From NCBI RefSeq assembly GCF_000010785.1, contig NC_013799.1:1302001-1366000 (forward strand): 64,000 bases of DNA, in the 5' to 3' direction. Of the stretch, positions 19,892 through 32,744 are shown one piece after another. The first letter of the stretch is position 1; the number at the start of each line of letters is the position of its first letter. The notes beneath the pieces were generated by a model. That model was not told the DNA's origin. It searched no databases and worked only from the letters and a program-made list of their open reading frames with translations. This DNA is from Hydrogenobacter thermophilus TK-6. Its GTDB lineage: Bacteria; Aquificota; Aquificia; Aquificales; Aquificaceae. A program made the position numbers and the translations under genes.

Positions 19892-19897
19892 TTTTCC

Positions 19898-21340
19898 ATG
19901 CTGTGGAAAAAGTCAGTTTATGAGCTAAAAAATCTTATCCTCAAAAGGGAAGTAAAGGTTTCGGAAGTTCTTGAGAGTTTTGCCAGCAGGTTTTACTCAA
20001 CAGAGGATAAGATAAAAGCTTTTATAACTCCTCTTTATGAGAAAGCTCTTGAAGAGGCAAAGCTCATGGACGAAAAGATAGAAGATAAGCCTCTTTTTGG
20101 CATACCCGTTGCCATAAAAGACAACATAAATGTGAGAGGTCTTCCCACCACATGCGGGTCTAAGATGCTTGAAAATTATGTGTCTCCTTATGATGCTACT
20201 GTGATAGAGAGACTAAAGCGTGCTGGTGCGTTAATAGTGGGTAAGACCAACATGGATGAGTTTGCCATGGGCTCTTCCACCGAGTACTCTGCCTTCTTTC
20301 CTACCAGAAACCCGTGGGATCTGGAAAGGGTACCGGGTGGGTCTTCGGGGGGTTCTGCTGCATGTGTTGCAGTGCTTTCCGCTCCAGTCTCTTTGGGTTC
20401 AGATACAGGAGGGTCCATTCGTCAGCCTGCAAGTTTCTGCGGTGTGATAGGACTTAAACCCACCTACGGAAGGGTTTCACGCTACGGGCTTGTGGCTTTT
20501 GCTTCTTCTCTTGACCAGATAGGACCCTTTGGGAGAAGGACGGAGGATGTGGCGCTTTTAATGGAGGTAATCTCCGGTGAGGATCCAAAGGATTCCACAT
20601 GCGCAAGCCTTCCTGTGCCAAAGTATACAGAGGAGATAAGGAAGGACATAAAGGGTCTAAAAGTTGGTGTGCCAAAGGAGTTTTTTGAGTTTGATGTTCA
20701 AAGGGAAGTCCTAGAGAGTTTTAATGCCTTTCTAAAAGAGCTTGACGCTCAAGGTTGTGTTATTGAGGAGGTTTCACTGCCACATATCAAGTATGCCATA
20801 CCTGCCTATTATGTGATAGCGCCTTCTGAGGCATCTTCCAATCTAGCAAGGTATGACGGGGTTAGATACGGCTACCGAGCAAAAGCTTACTCTGACCTCT
20901 TTGAGATGTATGCAAAGACAAGAGATGAGGGATTTGGACAGGAAGTAAAGAGAAGAATTATGATAGGGACCTTTGCGCTATCAAGCGGTTATTACGACGC
21001 TTATTACCTCAAAGCCATGAAGGTAAGAGCGCTCATAAAAAGAGATTTTGAGAAAGCTTTTAAAAAGGTGGATATGCTGGCATGCCCTACCACTCCTACG
21101 GTAGCCTTTAAACTGGGAGAAAAAACACAAGACCCTATACAGATGTATCTTTCGGACATATTTACCGTATCTGTAAACCTTGCAGGACTGCCAGCCATAT
21201 CCCTTCCCATAGGCTTTGCTTTGGGTCTTCCTGTGGGTGGACAGCTAATAGGTAAACCCTTTGATGAAGGAACCCTTTTAAAGGTGTCTTATCTCTGGGA
21301 GCATACTTACAAACACTATGAGTTGGTACCTCTAAGTTAG
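19898..21340 (+). CDS. gatA: Glutamyl-tRNA(Gln)/aspartyl-tRNA(Asn) amidotransferase subunit A
   Basis: GatA releases ammonia from glutamine for the transamidation that makes Gln-tRNA(Gln) or Asn-tRNA(Asn). The amidase core is complete: catalytic Lys in [36 protein letters not shown] and [12 protein letters not shown] with the Ser-cisSer pair. The start [10 protein letters not shown] gives 480 aa, normal for the family; an upstream start at 19841 would cross the TATAAT box. gatB and gatC are not nearby. Confidence 0.96.
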   Translation: MLWKKSVYELKNLILKREVKVSEVLESFASRFYSTEDKIKAFITPLYEKALEEAKLMDEKIEDKPLFGIPVAIKDNINVRGLPTTCGSKMLENYVSPYDATVIERLKRAGALIVGKTNMDEFAMGSSTEYSAFFPTRNPWDLERVPGGSSGGSAACVAVLSAPVSLGSDTGGSIRQPASFCGVIGLKPTYGRVSRYGLVAFASSLDQIGPFGRRTEDVALLMEVISGEDPKDSTCASLPVPKYTEEIRKDIKGLKVGVPKEFFEFDVQREVLESFNAFLKELDAQGCVIEEVSLPHIKYAIPAYYVIAPSEASSNLARYDGVRYGYRAKAYSDLFEMYAKTRDEGFGQEVKRRIMIGTFALSSGYYDAYYLKAMKVRALIKRDFEKAFKKVDMLACPTTPTVAFKLGEKTQDPIQMYLSDIFTVSVNLAGLPAISLPIGFALGLPVGGQLIGKPFDEGTLLKVSYLWEHTYKHYELVPLS

Positions 21341-21354
21341 ATTATAATTCTGTT

Positions 21355-23208
21355 ATGCGAGAAATACTCATCACAGATGTTTCACTCAGAGACGGCATAC
21401 AGTCAGTGCTGGCAACTCGTGTAAGGACAGATGATATGCTTTATATTATTGAACTTCTTGATAAATGTGGTTTCTGGTCTTTAGAAGTCTGGGGGGGAGC
21501 CACTTATGATGTGTGTCTGAGATACCTCAAAGAAGACCCGTGGGAGAGGTTAAGGAAGTTCAAGGATGTGGCAAAAAACACCAGACTGGAAATGCTTCTG
21601 AGAGGTCAGAACATAGTAGGCTACAGACACTATCCTGATGATGTGGTGGAAGCTTTCGTCAAAAGAGCCTACGACAACGGCATAGAGGTCTTTAGAATAT
21701 TTGACGCTCTTAACGATGTCAGAAACATGAGAAAGGCCATTCAGGTGGCAAAGAGCGTGGGTTCAACGGTAAAAGGGGTGCTTTCTTACACCATAAGCCC
21801 TGTGCATACGGTAGAGTATTATGTAAACATAGCAAAAGAACTGGTGGAACTGGGTATAGACATCATATCCATAAAGGACCAAGCTGGGCTTTTGTCTCCA
21901 AAGGTAGCTTATGATCTGGTGAGCGCTCTAAAGTCCGAGTTTCCAAAGTATCCCGTGCATCTTCATACGCAAACTACCGCAGACCTTGCTGAGATGGCTC
22001 AGCTCAAGGGTGTAGAGGCTGGAGTGGATATGATAGACACAGCCTTTTACAGCCTGTCATGCCAGACCTCTCACCCTCCGGGAGAGACAATGATATATGT
22101 CCTGAGGGAGTTTGGCTATAAAGTAAGCGTGGACGAAAAGCTATATCAGAAAGCAGGCGATGTGTTCAGAGAAGTCAGGAAAAAGTACTCCAGGTATGAT
22201 GTTTTGCCTCCATACCCGGATGTGGGGGTCCTGTCTCATCAGGTTCCGGGTGGTATGATAACCAACTTTATAAGTCAGCTGAGAGAGCAGGGGATGGAGG
22301 ACAAGCTGGAGCAGGTGCTGGAAGAAGTGAAGAAGGTCAGGGAAGATTTGGGATATCCACCTCTTGTGACTCCTACCAGTCAGATAGTAGGCTCTCAGGC
22401 ATTTTTGAACGTGCTTCACGGCGAGAGGTACAAGGTGGTAACGAAGGAAACCAAAGACTATGTGAAGGGGCTTTATGGCAAACCACCCGCACCCATCAAA
22501 GAAGAGATAATAAAGAAGATTCTTGGAGAAGAGGAGACCATTTATCACATAAGACCTGCGGATCTGCTGGAGCCGGAGATGGAAAAGATAAGACAGGAGG
22601 CTCTGCAGGCTGGAGCAAGAAGCGAGGAGGATATTCTCTCTTATGCCCTCTTTCCTTTGGTAGCTAAGGAGTTCTTTGAGTGGAGGGAAAAGTTTGAAAA
22701 GGGTCAGGCTCTTCTACCTGAGCTGGAGGAGGGTATAAAAGAGCAGGAGAGGAAGGAAAAGGTGCCTGTGGAGTTCATCATAACGGTACACGGTGAGCAG
22801 TACCATGTGCAGATAGCAGGCAGAGGAGAGCCTACACATGAGGGTAAGACCTTCTTCATAAGGCTGGACGGTCAGCTAGAGGAGGTGCTCATAAAGCCGG
22901 TGCGAGAGATAGAGAGTGTAGGCATACCCTACGGTGATCTACCCGCAGGAGGAGAGGTAAAGCCCAGAAGACCCAGACCAGTAAGCATAGGCGATATTAC
23001 TTCGCCCATCTCCGGTAAAGTAGTCAACATAAAGGTGAGCGAAGGCCAGAGGGTAAAGGAAGGAGATGTGCTTTTTGTGGTTGAAGCCATGAAGATGGAA
23101 AATGAGATCCACAGCCCTATAGATGGTACTGTAGAGGAAATACTTGTCTCGGTGGGTGAGGTAATAAACCCCGATGAGGTGCTTATAAAGATAAAGCCTG
23201 AGTTATGA
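21355..23208 (+). CDS. Biotin-dependent carboxylase, carboxyltransferase/biotin-carrier subunit (PycB/CfiA/OadA family)
   Basis: The 617 residues start with a carboxyltransferase TIM barrel (DVSLRDGIQSVLATR, GGATYDVCLRYL, LHTQTTADLAEM metal-site region), continue with the conserved linker domain and end in a biotinyl domain with VEAMKMENEI (biotinyl Lys in MKM). Partners in the Aquificaceae are pyruvate carboxylase B and 2-oxoglutarate carboxylase large subunit CfiA, which serves the reductive TCA cycle. No biotin carboxylase subunit is next to it, so the substrate cannot be settled. TATAAT ends 6 nt before the ATG. The response regulator overlaps its end by 4 bp. Confidence 0.9.
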   Translation: MREILITDVSLRDGIQSVLATRVRTDDMLYIIELLDKCGFWSLEVWGGATYDVCLRYLKEDPWERLRKFKDVAKNTRLEMLLRGQNIVGYRHYPDDVVEAFVKRAYDNGIEVFRIFDALNDVRNMRKAIQVAKSVGSTVKGVLSYTISPVHTVEYYVNIAKELVELGIDIISIKDQAGLLSPKVAYDLVSALKSEFPKYPVHLHTQTTADLAEMAQLKGVEAGVDMIDTAFYSLSCQTSHPPGETMIYVLREFGYKVSVDEKLYQKAGDVFREVRKKYSRYDVLPPYPDVGVLSHQVPGGMITNFISQLREQGMEDKLEQVLEEVKKVREDLGYPPLVTPTSQIVGSQAFLNVLHGERYKVVTKETKDYVKGLYGKPPAPIKEEIIKKILGEEETIYHIRPADLLEPEMEKIRQEALQAGARSEEDILSYALFPLVAKEFFEWREKFEKGQALLPELEEGIKEQERKEKVPVEFIITVHGEQYHVQIAGRGEPTHEGKTFFIRLDGQLEEVLIKPVREIESVGIPYGDLPAGGEVKPRRPRPVSIGDITSPISGKVVNIKVSEGQRVKEGDVLFVVEAMKMENEIHSPIDGTVEEILVSVGEVINPDEVLIKIKPEL

Positions 23209-23875
23209 GCGATATAAATGTATTCCTCCTTGAGGATGACCTGGACCTGGCGCAGATAGTTGAGTATAACCTTAGGAAGGAGGGATACTCGGTAAGGGTC
23301 TTTCACAGAGGAACACACCTTCTCAAGGCTATTGAGGAAGAAACTCCTGATCTGATGCTTCTTGATGTGATGGTTCCAGATTACGACGGCTTTAGAGTGG
23401 CAAGCGTTTTAAGGTCAAGAGTAGAGTTAAAAGATGTCCCCATCATATTTATAACCGTTAAGGATGCTGAAGAAGACAAACTCAAAGGATTTTCTCTCGG
23501 AGCGGATGATTACATAACAAAGCCCTTCTCTGTTAAGGAGCTTCTTGCACGAGTAAGAGCGGTGCTTAAAAGAGCAGGTAAGTTAAGCACGGGAGGTGTT
23601 TTCAAATTGGGAGAGCTGGAAGTGGATACCCAGAGGTACGAAGTCAGAAGGGGCAAAGAGAAGATAGAGCTTACACCAACGGAGTTTAAGATACTTGAAG
23701 CCCTACTTGAAAATTATGCAAGACCTGTAAGCAGGGAGTACCTTATAGAGGTCATACTCAAAAAAGATGTTTATGATAGGACCATAGATGTACACATAAA
23801 GAATCTCAGGGAGAAGCTGGGAAAAGAGGGACAGGCAATAAAAACAGTGAGAGGATTTGGTTATAAAATAGAGCT

Positions 23876-23879
<4 letters not shown>
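23205..23879 (+). CDS. OmpR/PhoB-family response regulator (orphan)
   Basis: The receiver (1-118) has EDD at 10-12, phosphoacceptor Asp54 in LLDVMVP and ITKPFS. The effector domain has LTPTEFKILEALLEN, IDVHIKNLREKL and TVRGFGYKI, a PhoB-type winged helix. It overlaps the carboxylase subunit and the phosphoesterase by 4 bp each, and no histidine kinase is adjacent, so its partner kinase is unknown. The link to carboxylase expression is positional only. Confidence 0.95.
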
Positions 23880-26636
<2,757 letters not shown>

Positions 26637-26646
26637 TTAAGACACC

Positions 26647-27237
26647 ATGAGGAAGATAGTAAGCTCCATAAACCTCAGAGAGGACAGGTTGCCACCTGGA
26701 CAGAAATGGATAAGCTCTCCTATTGTTTACGATATAGTGCAAGAGCTTCCTGATTGGGACATAAAGAGCTACACCTTTAAAGTTTTTGGCCTTGTCAAAA
26801 ACCCCTTAGAGCTTTCCTATGAGGAGATGCTCAAGATGCCAGCTGTAGAGCTTGTAGCTGATTTTCACTGTGTGACACGCTGGAGTGTAAAAGACATACA
26901 ATGGGAAGGTGTACCTACTAAATATATATTGGAGTTGGCAAAGCCAGAAGAAAAAGCCAAGTTTGTGATGATACACTGTCTTGAGGGATACACCACCAAC
27001 ATACCCATTGAGTATCTTTTAGAGGAGGACACAATTCTGGCATACAGAATGAACGGGCAGGTTCTTCCCAGAAGACATGGCTATCCTTTGAGATTGGTAT
27101 TGCCAAAGCTTTACGCGTGGAAAAGTGCCAAGTATGTGTGGGGTATGGAGTTTATGGAAAAGGACAAGCCTGGATTTTGGGAGCAAAGAGGATATAATAT
27201 GAGAGGTGATCCGTGGAGAGAGGAGAGGTACTGGTAA
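26647..27237 (+). CDS. Molybdopterin-dependent oxidoreductase (sulfite-oxidase-fold, YedY/MsrP-like)
   Basis: The 196 residues match the sulfite-oxidase molybdopterin domain. ADFHCVTRWSVKDIQWEGVP holds the Cys that ligates molybdenum, and HCLEGYTTNIP, GYPLRLVLPKLY and KSAKYVWGMEFM are typical of this fold. There is no twin-arginine signal, unlike periplasmic MsrP, so a cytoplasmic location is inferred. The substrate is unknown; sulfite or a methionine/other S-oxide are candidates from the family. It overlaps the RluB-type gene by 25 bp. Confidence 0.88.
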   Translation: MRKIVSSINLREDRLPPGQKWISSPIVYDIVQELPDWDIKSYTFKVFGLVKNPLELSYEEMLKMPAVELVADFHCVTRWSVKDIQWEGVPTKYILELAKPEEKAKFVMIHCLEGYTTNIPIEYLLEEDTILAYRMNGQVLPRRHGYPLRLVLPKLYAWKSAKYVWGMEFMEKDKPGFWEQRGYNMRGDPWREERYW

Positions 27238-27974
27238 GGCTAAACAGATTTATATCCATGTGCGGGGTAGCTTCCAGGAGGAAGGCAGATAAGCTTATAA
27301 AGGAGGGTAAAGTCAAAGTCAATGGCATTACTATAAAGGAGATGGGCTACAGGGTGGACCCTCAAAAGGATGTGGTAGAGGTGGAAGGAAGAGTTATAAA
27401 AGCACCCAGATACCGGTATGTCATCCTAAACAAGCCCTGCTGTTATCTTAGTTCCTTAGCAGAGGGAAAAGACGGCAAAAAGAGCATAAAGGAGCTCATC
27501 AAGAACATACCAGAGAGGGTTTATCCTGCGGGGAGGCTTGACTACAATGCGGAGGGGCTTTTGGTCCTTACCAACGACGGGGAGCTTGCCAACAGGATCA
27601 TGCACCCAAGGTACAAATTAAAAAAAACTTACTTGGTTTGGGTGGAGGGAAGGGTAAACCCAAAAACATTGAAAGAGATGGCAAAAGGCGCGCATCTGGA
27701 AGATGGTTTTGCCAGGCCTGACAAGGTCAGGATAGTGAAAATGCAAAAGGATAGCACACTGCTGGAGGTGGTCTTCCACGAGGGAAGAAAGCACATAGTC
27801 AAAAGATTTATGGCCAAGTTTGGACACAAAGTAAAAGCACTAAAGCGTACAGCCATAGGTCCTATAAAACTGGGAAAACTCCCACCCGGAAAGTGGAGAG
27901 ACTTAACAGCGGAGGAGCTAAGCTTATTGAGGCGAGCTTTGGGTTTGGAGAGCAAGCATGGAATGGCTTTATAA
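27213..27974 (+). CDS. Pseudouridine synthase, RluB/RsuA family
   Basis: An S4 RNA-binding domain (VRLNRFISMCGVASRRKAD) is followed by the RluB/RluE/RluF catalytic domain with the motif AGRLDYNAEGLLVLTNDGEL, where the Asp in RLDYN is the nucleophile. It modifies uridine in rRNA. The GTG start at 27213 lies just after GAGGTGATCC, an unusually complete match to the 16S rRNA 3' tail, which decides the start. The end overlaps the next gene by 17 bp. Target specificity (23S or 16S) is not resolved. Confidence 0.92.
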   Translation: MERGEVLVRLNRFISMCGVASRRKADKLIKEGKVKVNGITIKEMGYRVDPQKDVVEVEGRVIKAPRYRYVILNKPCCYLSSLAEGKDGKKSIKELIKNIPERVYPAGRLDYNAEGLLVLTNDGELANRIMHPRYKLKKTYLVWVEGRVNPKTLKEMAKGAHLEDGFARPDKVRIVKMQKDSTLLEVVFHEGRKHIVKRFMAKFGHKVKALKRTAIGPIKLGKLPPGKWRDLTAEELSLLRRALGLESKHGMAL

Positions 27975-28341
27975 GTTTTTGTTTTTGCTTGCGCTTTCCT
28001 TCCTTGTTTTTGTGTTTATCTTCAGGCTTGTGGTTATAAAAAGGGCAAAGGCTATGAGAGGCAAAAGGGTGAGATTTATAGAGGAAGGTTTCCTTTATTT
28101 TTACTCCGAGCGATGCACTGCTTGCAAAGCTATGAAACCACAGATAGAAAAGCTAAAGGAAAAAGTTCCTGTGAAGGAGGTGGATGTTTTCTCACCGGAG
28201 GGGTCTTTGTTGGCAAGGGAGCTTGGCATAATGGCAACACCCACCACTCTGTATGTAAAGGATGGGATAATTCAAAAGGCTTTTGTGGGTGTGGTAAAGT
28301 GCGATCGTTTGCTGTCTGAAAGCTTAGAGGAAGGAGGCTAA
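27958..28341 (+). CDS. Membrane-anchored thioredoxin-fold protein
   Basis: A single N-terminal membrane segment (about 5-26) is followed by positively charged residues and then a thioredoxin domain with the redox pair in YSERCTACKAMKPQ and the cis-proline loop in IMATPTTLYVKDG. The positive charges right after the helix suggest an N-out/C-in topology, that is a cytoplasmic domain, but this is weak. At 127 aa it is a complete small thioredoxin. It precedes a small metal-binding protein by 2 nt. Confidence 0.82.
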   Translation: MEWLYKFLFLLALSFLVFVFIFRLVVIKRAKAMRGKRVRFIEEGFLYFYSERCTACKAMKPQIEKLKEKVPVKEVDVFSPEGSLLARELGIMATPTTLYVKDGIIQKAFVGVVKCDRLLSESLEEGG

Positions 28342-28343
28342 AA

Positions 28344-28637
28344 ATGAAGAAACTTTACGAACTTATAAATGAGCTATCTATGCTCTTTGCAAATCATGTT
28401 ATATGCATGAATAACCTTAGGAAGGCAATAAGGGAAGGCGAGCCTTTTGAACACAAGGACTGTCATGCATGCAATTTTGGAAAGATGTGGGATGAGGAGG
28501 TGGCTTCTAAGATAGATGCCCAGAACCAAAAACCCGAGGACAAAAAAGCCATAGAGCAGGCTGAGAGTATCTCAACAGAGCTTGTGCAAAAGCTTACAGA
28601 GCTGAAAATCATGTCAAAAGTTAGACAGGCGATGTAA
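28344..28637 (+). CDS. Small CZB-like (chemoreceptor zinc-binding) protein
   Basis: The 97-residue helical protein has His18 in [11 protein letters not shown] and the cluster [13 protein letters not shown], which resembles the CxFGxW core of CZB domains. The later His residues of the classical four-ligand site are not seen, so metal binding may differ. CZB domains occur in chemoreceptors and diguanylate cyclases as zinc or hypochlorite sensors. Here it stands alone next to a thioredoxin-fold protein. AGGAGG precedes the ATG by about 6 nt. Confidence 0.55.
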   Translation: MKKLYELINELSMLFANHVICMNNLRKAIREGEPFEHKDCHACNFGKMWDEEVASKIDAQNQKPEDKKAIEQAESISTELVQKLTELKIMSKVRQAM

Positions 28638-28650
28638 TAAATTAAACTAT

Positions 28651-31497
28651 ATGTATAGTAGCATAATAATAAGAGGAGCAAGAGAGCATAACCTGAAGGA
28701 TATAAATCTTGATATACCTAAAAACAAGCTTGTTGTCATTACAGGTCCTTCTGGGAGTGGTAAGTCCTCTCTTGCCTTTGACACCATATACGCCGAGGGG
28801 CAGAGAAGATATGTAGAGTCGCTTTCTTCTTACGCAAGGCAGTTTTTGGGTATTATGGAAAAGCCCGATGTGGATATTATAGAGGGTCTTTCCCCCGCCA
28901 TCGCCATAGACCAAAAAACCACATCCAAAAACCCCCGATCCACAGTAGGCACAGTTACAGAAATATACGACTACATGAGGGTCCTATGGGCAAACATAGG
29001 TAAACCACACTGTCCTATGTGTGGACGGCTTTTAGAAGGGCTCTCCGCTCACGAGATGCTGGAAAAGATATGGGAAAGGTACCAAGGAAAGCGCATAAGC
29101 GTTCTCTCGCCAATAGTCAGAGGCAAAAAGGGAGAGTTTAAGGAGCTTCTAAAAGAGCTTTATATGAAAGGCTTTTCAAGGGTTAGAGTGGATGGAGAGT
29201 ACAGAAGGATAGAGGAAATCCCTCCTTTGGAGAAAAACAGAAAACACACCATAGAGGTGGTTATAGACAGACTTACGTTTGAGCTGGATGAAAGGGCAAG
29301 ACTTTTGAGCGCTATAGAAAAAGCCTTAGAGCTTTCAAAAGGTCTCTTGGTGATTGAAGATGTGGATGCAAAGCACGAGGAGGTCTTTAGCGAAAGGCTA
29401 ACATGTCCAGATCACGGTTTTTCCCTTCAGGAGCTTTCTCCAAGGCTATTCTCTTTCAACTCTCCTTACGGTGCTTGTCCCACCTGTAAAGGCTTGGGTG
29501 TAAAGTGGGAGGTGGTTACCAAACTTTTGGTGGACGAGGACGAACCTGCGGTGGATGCCTTTAGGATAGCAGAAACGAGCTTTTTCAATTACATTAGGTA
29601 TACCGTAATAAACATACTTCGCCAGATGGGCTATGACCCAAAAATCAAATACTATGCGCTCCCTGAGAGTGTAAAAAACCTTCTCCTTTACGGAGGTGAG
29701 GTCAAAGGTTATACGTTTGAGGGTATAGTCAAGCACCTTGAAAAACGGTTTATGGAAGAAGATTCAGAGAAGATAAGGGAGGAGATAAGCGAGTACATAA
29801 AGGAAAAGCCATGTCCTGCATGCAAAGGCTCAAGGCTGAAGGATGAGGCTCTTTCGGTGTTGGTGATGGGTAGAAACATATGGGAAGTTTGCAATATGCC
29901 CATAGATCAAGCGAGGGAGTTCCTTTTGGGACTTCTCAAGAGCCTAACAGGAAGGGATTACTTGGTGGCTGAAAAGCTTGTAAAAGAAATAACAGACAGG
30001 CTCGGCTTTTTGATAGATGTAGGGCTTGATTACCTTGACCTTGCAAGGTCAGCTTCTACACTATCAGGCGGTGAAATGCAAAGAATAAGGCTTGCCACCC
30101 AGATAGGTTCCAAGCTCACAGGCGTGCTTTATGTGTTAGACGAGCCTTCCATAGGACTTCATCCCAGGGATACTCACAGGCTTATAAAGACCTTAAGACA
30201 TCTCAGAGACTTGGGCAATAGTGTAATCGTAGTTGAACACGACCCTGAAACTATAATGGCCGCGGATTGGGTGATAGATATGGGTCCGGGTGCCGGAAAG
30301 ATGGGAGGCAATGTTGTGGCTCAGGGTACTGTAGAGGATATTATGAACCATCCTGATTCTCTTACAGGTGCTTATCTTTCTGGAAGGCTCACCATAAACA
30401 TGCCAGAGGTCAGAAGAAAGCCAAAAGACATGTGGATAAGGATAGTGGGTGCGAGAAAGCATAATCTGAAGAATATCACCGCTGAAATACCTTTGGGACT
30501 TTTTGTGTGTATTACAGGTGTTTCTGGGAGTGGAAAATCTACCCTTATATATGACATTCTTTGGAATTACGCAAGAGCAGTGTTTTACGGGGGCCAGGCA
30601 GAAAAAGAAGGCTTTGATAAGATAGAGGGACTTGAACACATAGACAAAGTGATCAATGTGGACCAATCACCCATAGGTAGGACTCCCAGAAGCAACCCTG
30701 CCACATATACAAAACTTTTTGACCTCATAAGGGACCTCTTTGCCAGCACTCCAGAAGCAAAGGCAAGAGGATATACTGCAGGAAGGTTTTCCTTCAATGT
30801 AAAAGGAGGAAGGTGCGAGGCGTGTCAAGGAGAGGGAGTGATAAAGGTGGAGATGCATTTTCTTCCACCCGTTTATATAACATGCGATGTGTGCAAGGGC
30901 AAAAGGTACAACAGAGAGACGCTGGACATACTCTTTAAGGGCAAGAACATAGCAGATGTTTTGGATATGACGGTAGATGAAGCTTACGAATTTTTCTATC
31001 ACCACACAGCTATAAGAAGAAAGCTCCAGCTGCTTAAAGATGTAGGATTGGGATACATAAAGCTTGGGCAACCTGCCACTACGCTTTCGGGTGGAGAAGC
31101 TCAGAGGATAAAGCTGGCAAGAGAGCTATCTAAGAAGGATACGGGAAGAACCCTTTACCTTTTGGACGAACCTACCACCGGTCTTCACATGGATGATGTG
31201 AAAAAACTTATTGAGGTCCTTCAAAGACTTGTGGATAAGGGAAATACAGTAGTTGTTATAGAACACAATTTAGATGTCATAAAGTGCGCCGATTGGATAA
31301 TAGACCTTGGACCGGAAGGTGGAGAAAAGGGAGGATATGTGGTAGCCTGCGGTCCTCCTGAGGAAGTTATGGAAAACCCCTCTTCTTATACAGGCTTATA
31401 TCTCAAAAGGTATATCTCAGAAACCGCCAGCAAGAGCTCATATACTCCTACTCTTCCGCAAGGTGGTACTCAACAAAGGGAACAAGCACATCTTTAA
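28651..31497 (+). CDS. uvrA: Excinuclease ABC subunit A
   Basis: UvrA is the damage-recognition ATPase of nucleotide excision repair. The 948 residues hold two ABC modules: the first with [20 protein letters not shown] and ATP signature [12 protein letters not shown], the second with [16 protein letters not shown] and [12 protein letters not shown]. Zinc modules CPACKGSRL and CEACQGEG ... CDVCKGKRY are intact. The last 20 or so residues are a low-complexity tail. TAAATT ends 7 nt before the ATG and no SD sequence is present. Confidence 0.97.
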   Translation: MYSSIIIRGAREHNLKDINLDIPKNKLVVITGPSGSGKSSLAFDTIYAEGQRRYVESLSSYARQFLGIMEKPDVDIIEGLSPAIAIDQKTTSKNPRSTVGTVTEIYDYMRVLWANIGKPHCPMCGRLLEGLSAHEMLEKIWERYQGKRISVLSPIVRGKKGEFKELLKELYMKGFSRVRVDGEYRRIEEIPPLEKNRKHTIEVVIDRLTFELDERARLLSAIEKALELSKGLLVIEDVDAKHEEVFSERLTCPDHGFSLQELSPRLFSFNSPYGACPTCKGLGVKWEVVTKLLVDEDEPAVDAFRIAETSFFNYIRYTVINILRQMGYDPKIKYYALPESVKNLLLYGGEVKGYTFEGIVKHLEKRFMEEDSEKIREEISEYIKEKPCPACKGSRLKDEALSVLVMGRNIWEVCNMPIDQAREFLLGLLKSLTGRDYLVAEKLVKEITDRLGFLIDVGLDYLDLARSASTLSGGEMQRIRLATQIGSKLTGVLYVLDEPSIGLHPRDTHRLIKTLRHLRDLGNSVIVVEHDPETIMAADWVIDMGPGAGKMGGNVVAQGTVEDIMNHPDSLTGAYLSGRLTINMPEVRRKPKDMWIRIVGARKHNLKNITAEIPLGLFVCITGVSGSGKSTLIYDILWNYARAVFYGGQAEKEGFDKIEGLEHIDKVINVDQSPIGRTPRSNPATYTKLFDLIRDLFASTPEAKARGYTAGRFSFNVKGGRCEACQGEGVIKVEMHFLPPVYITCDVCKGKRYNRETLDILFKGKNIADVLDMTVDEAYEFFYHHTAIRRKLQLLKDVGLGYIKLGQPATTLSGGEAQRIKLARELSKKDTGRTLYLLDEPTTGLHMDDVKKLIEVLQRLVDKGNTVVVIEHNLDVIKCADWIIDLGPEGGEKGGYVVACGPPEEVMENPSSYTGLYLKRYISETASKSSYTPTLPQGGTQQREQAHL

Positions 31498-31636
31498 AAA
31501 AGGCTTTTACCTCTTGCGTCTTTCCATCAGCGTAGCCACACTAAGAAAGCATGGTGGGAGATGTTTCTCTAACCTCTAACTCTCTTTACCGCCAAAACAC
31601 TAGAATGTATTTCCCTTTTTAGAAGTTTCTCAGTAT

Positions 31637-32632
31637 TTATCTATTGTAAGTAGGCTTGTAAGGGTATTTGGGAGCACCCGTATCGCCCAAAACCTTACCT
31701 TGTATATTCATACCGTAAAGGTCAAAGGGAGAGTCGTGGTAGGCTTTTCTGGTTTTTTCTACAGAACCTTTCCACCTTGGGTCCTGAGGTCTTTCGTGCC
31801 CGTTAATGTATGTAGATACTGCTATTGCCTCTTCCGGGGTTAGGCTGTAGCTAAGTGCGTAGGGCATATTACCCCATACGAACTGCGCAGCAGTCAGAAC
31901 TCCGTGCATACCAGCACCCCAGTTATAAGATTTGCTTCCCCAGAGGGGAGGGAAAATAGTCTCTCCGTTGGCAAACTTACCCTCGCCATTGTGCCCGTGG
32001 CACACCGCACAGGCACTCTGGTATATTTGCTTGCCTTTGCTGTATTCCGCTACAGGGTCGTAATTCTTGAGTTTTTCTATCTTGGGATAGCCCCTGCCGG
32101 GAGTGCTTCCTTCACCGATTTTTAGCCCCTTAGACAGCCAGTAGAAGTAGCTTTCTAAAGCAACCATCACCTTGCTGTCAAAGGCTGGACCCTTTCCGTT
32201 CATACTGAATCTAAAGCATTCGTATATCCTCCTCTGGTTGGTGTTGACCATATTATTTTTGGACCTGTATGCAGGATAGTTGGGATAAGCTCCCCACATT
32301 GGTGCAGAGAAAGACATCCTTCCTGCATCTATGTGGCAGTTGGTACAGCTAAGAGCATTCCCAGAAGCACCTTCTGAATATTTTGGAGTGTCTGTGAATA
32401 TTAGGTATCCCAGCTTTACCATCTTTCCAAATTCGTTGTCGGGAATCTCCCACGGATTAGGGGGATTATGAAACTGTTGTTTCCCACCTATATCTGCAGC
32501 ACTCAGCTTAGCCGGTCTATCGTACTGAACCTCCAGGTATGGATCTTTCTGATACGTAGACTCTTTGGGAGGAGCAGGCACCTTCTGAGATGCTAGCCAG
32601 AGAGAGACTGCCTTTATCTCCTCTTCTGTCAT
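31637..32632 (-). CDS. Dihaem cytochrome c, TsdA-like C-terminal part of a broken gene
   Basis: The 331 residues contain two haem c motifs, CTNCH and CAVCH, in a layout like thiosulfate dehydrogenase TsdA: GNALSCTNCHIDAGR, YPAYRSKNN, a Cys in RRIYECFRFSMNG that may be an axial ligand, and the C-terminal haem domain with SLTPEEAIAVSTYING. There is no signal peptide. The start MTEEEIKAVSLWLASQK is the typical last helix of a preceding monohaem domain, so this is the downstream part of a longer protein whose upstream part lies in other frames (32635-33008). Export would need the lost N-terminus, so it is probably non-functional unless the frame is restored. Confidence 0.75.
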   Translation of the reverse strand: MTEEEIKAVSLWLASQKVPAPPKESTYQKDPYLEVQYDRPAKLSAADIGGKQQFHNPPNPWEIPDNEFGKMVKLGYLIFTDTPKYSEGASGNALSCTNCHIDAGRMSFSAPMWGAYPNYPAYRSKNNMVNTNQRRIYECFRFSMNGKGPAFDSKVMVALESYFYWLSKGLKIGEGSTPGRGYPKIEKLKNYDPVAEYSKGKQIYQSACAVCHGHNGEGKFANGETIFPPLWGSKSYNWGAGMHGVLTAAQFVWGNMPYALSYSLTPEEAIAVSTYINGHERPQDPRWKGSVEKTRKAYHDSPFDLYGMNIQGKVLGDTGAPKYPYKPTYNR

Positions 32633-32744
32633 CCTTAAAGTGCTAAACGTTCCCCCACCTCAAGAAGTTCTTTGTTTTCATGTTCAACCTTACCTGAGGA
32701 TGTGTTAACAGGCTTCAAACTAGCAAAATACTGGGCTACCGCTT

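Noticed and set aside
31498-31636. Possible small gene or RNA after uvrA
   Set aside because: The 139-bp stretch has no good start, no tRNA-like fold and no clear hairpin; I see nothing supportable.
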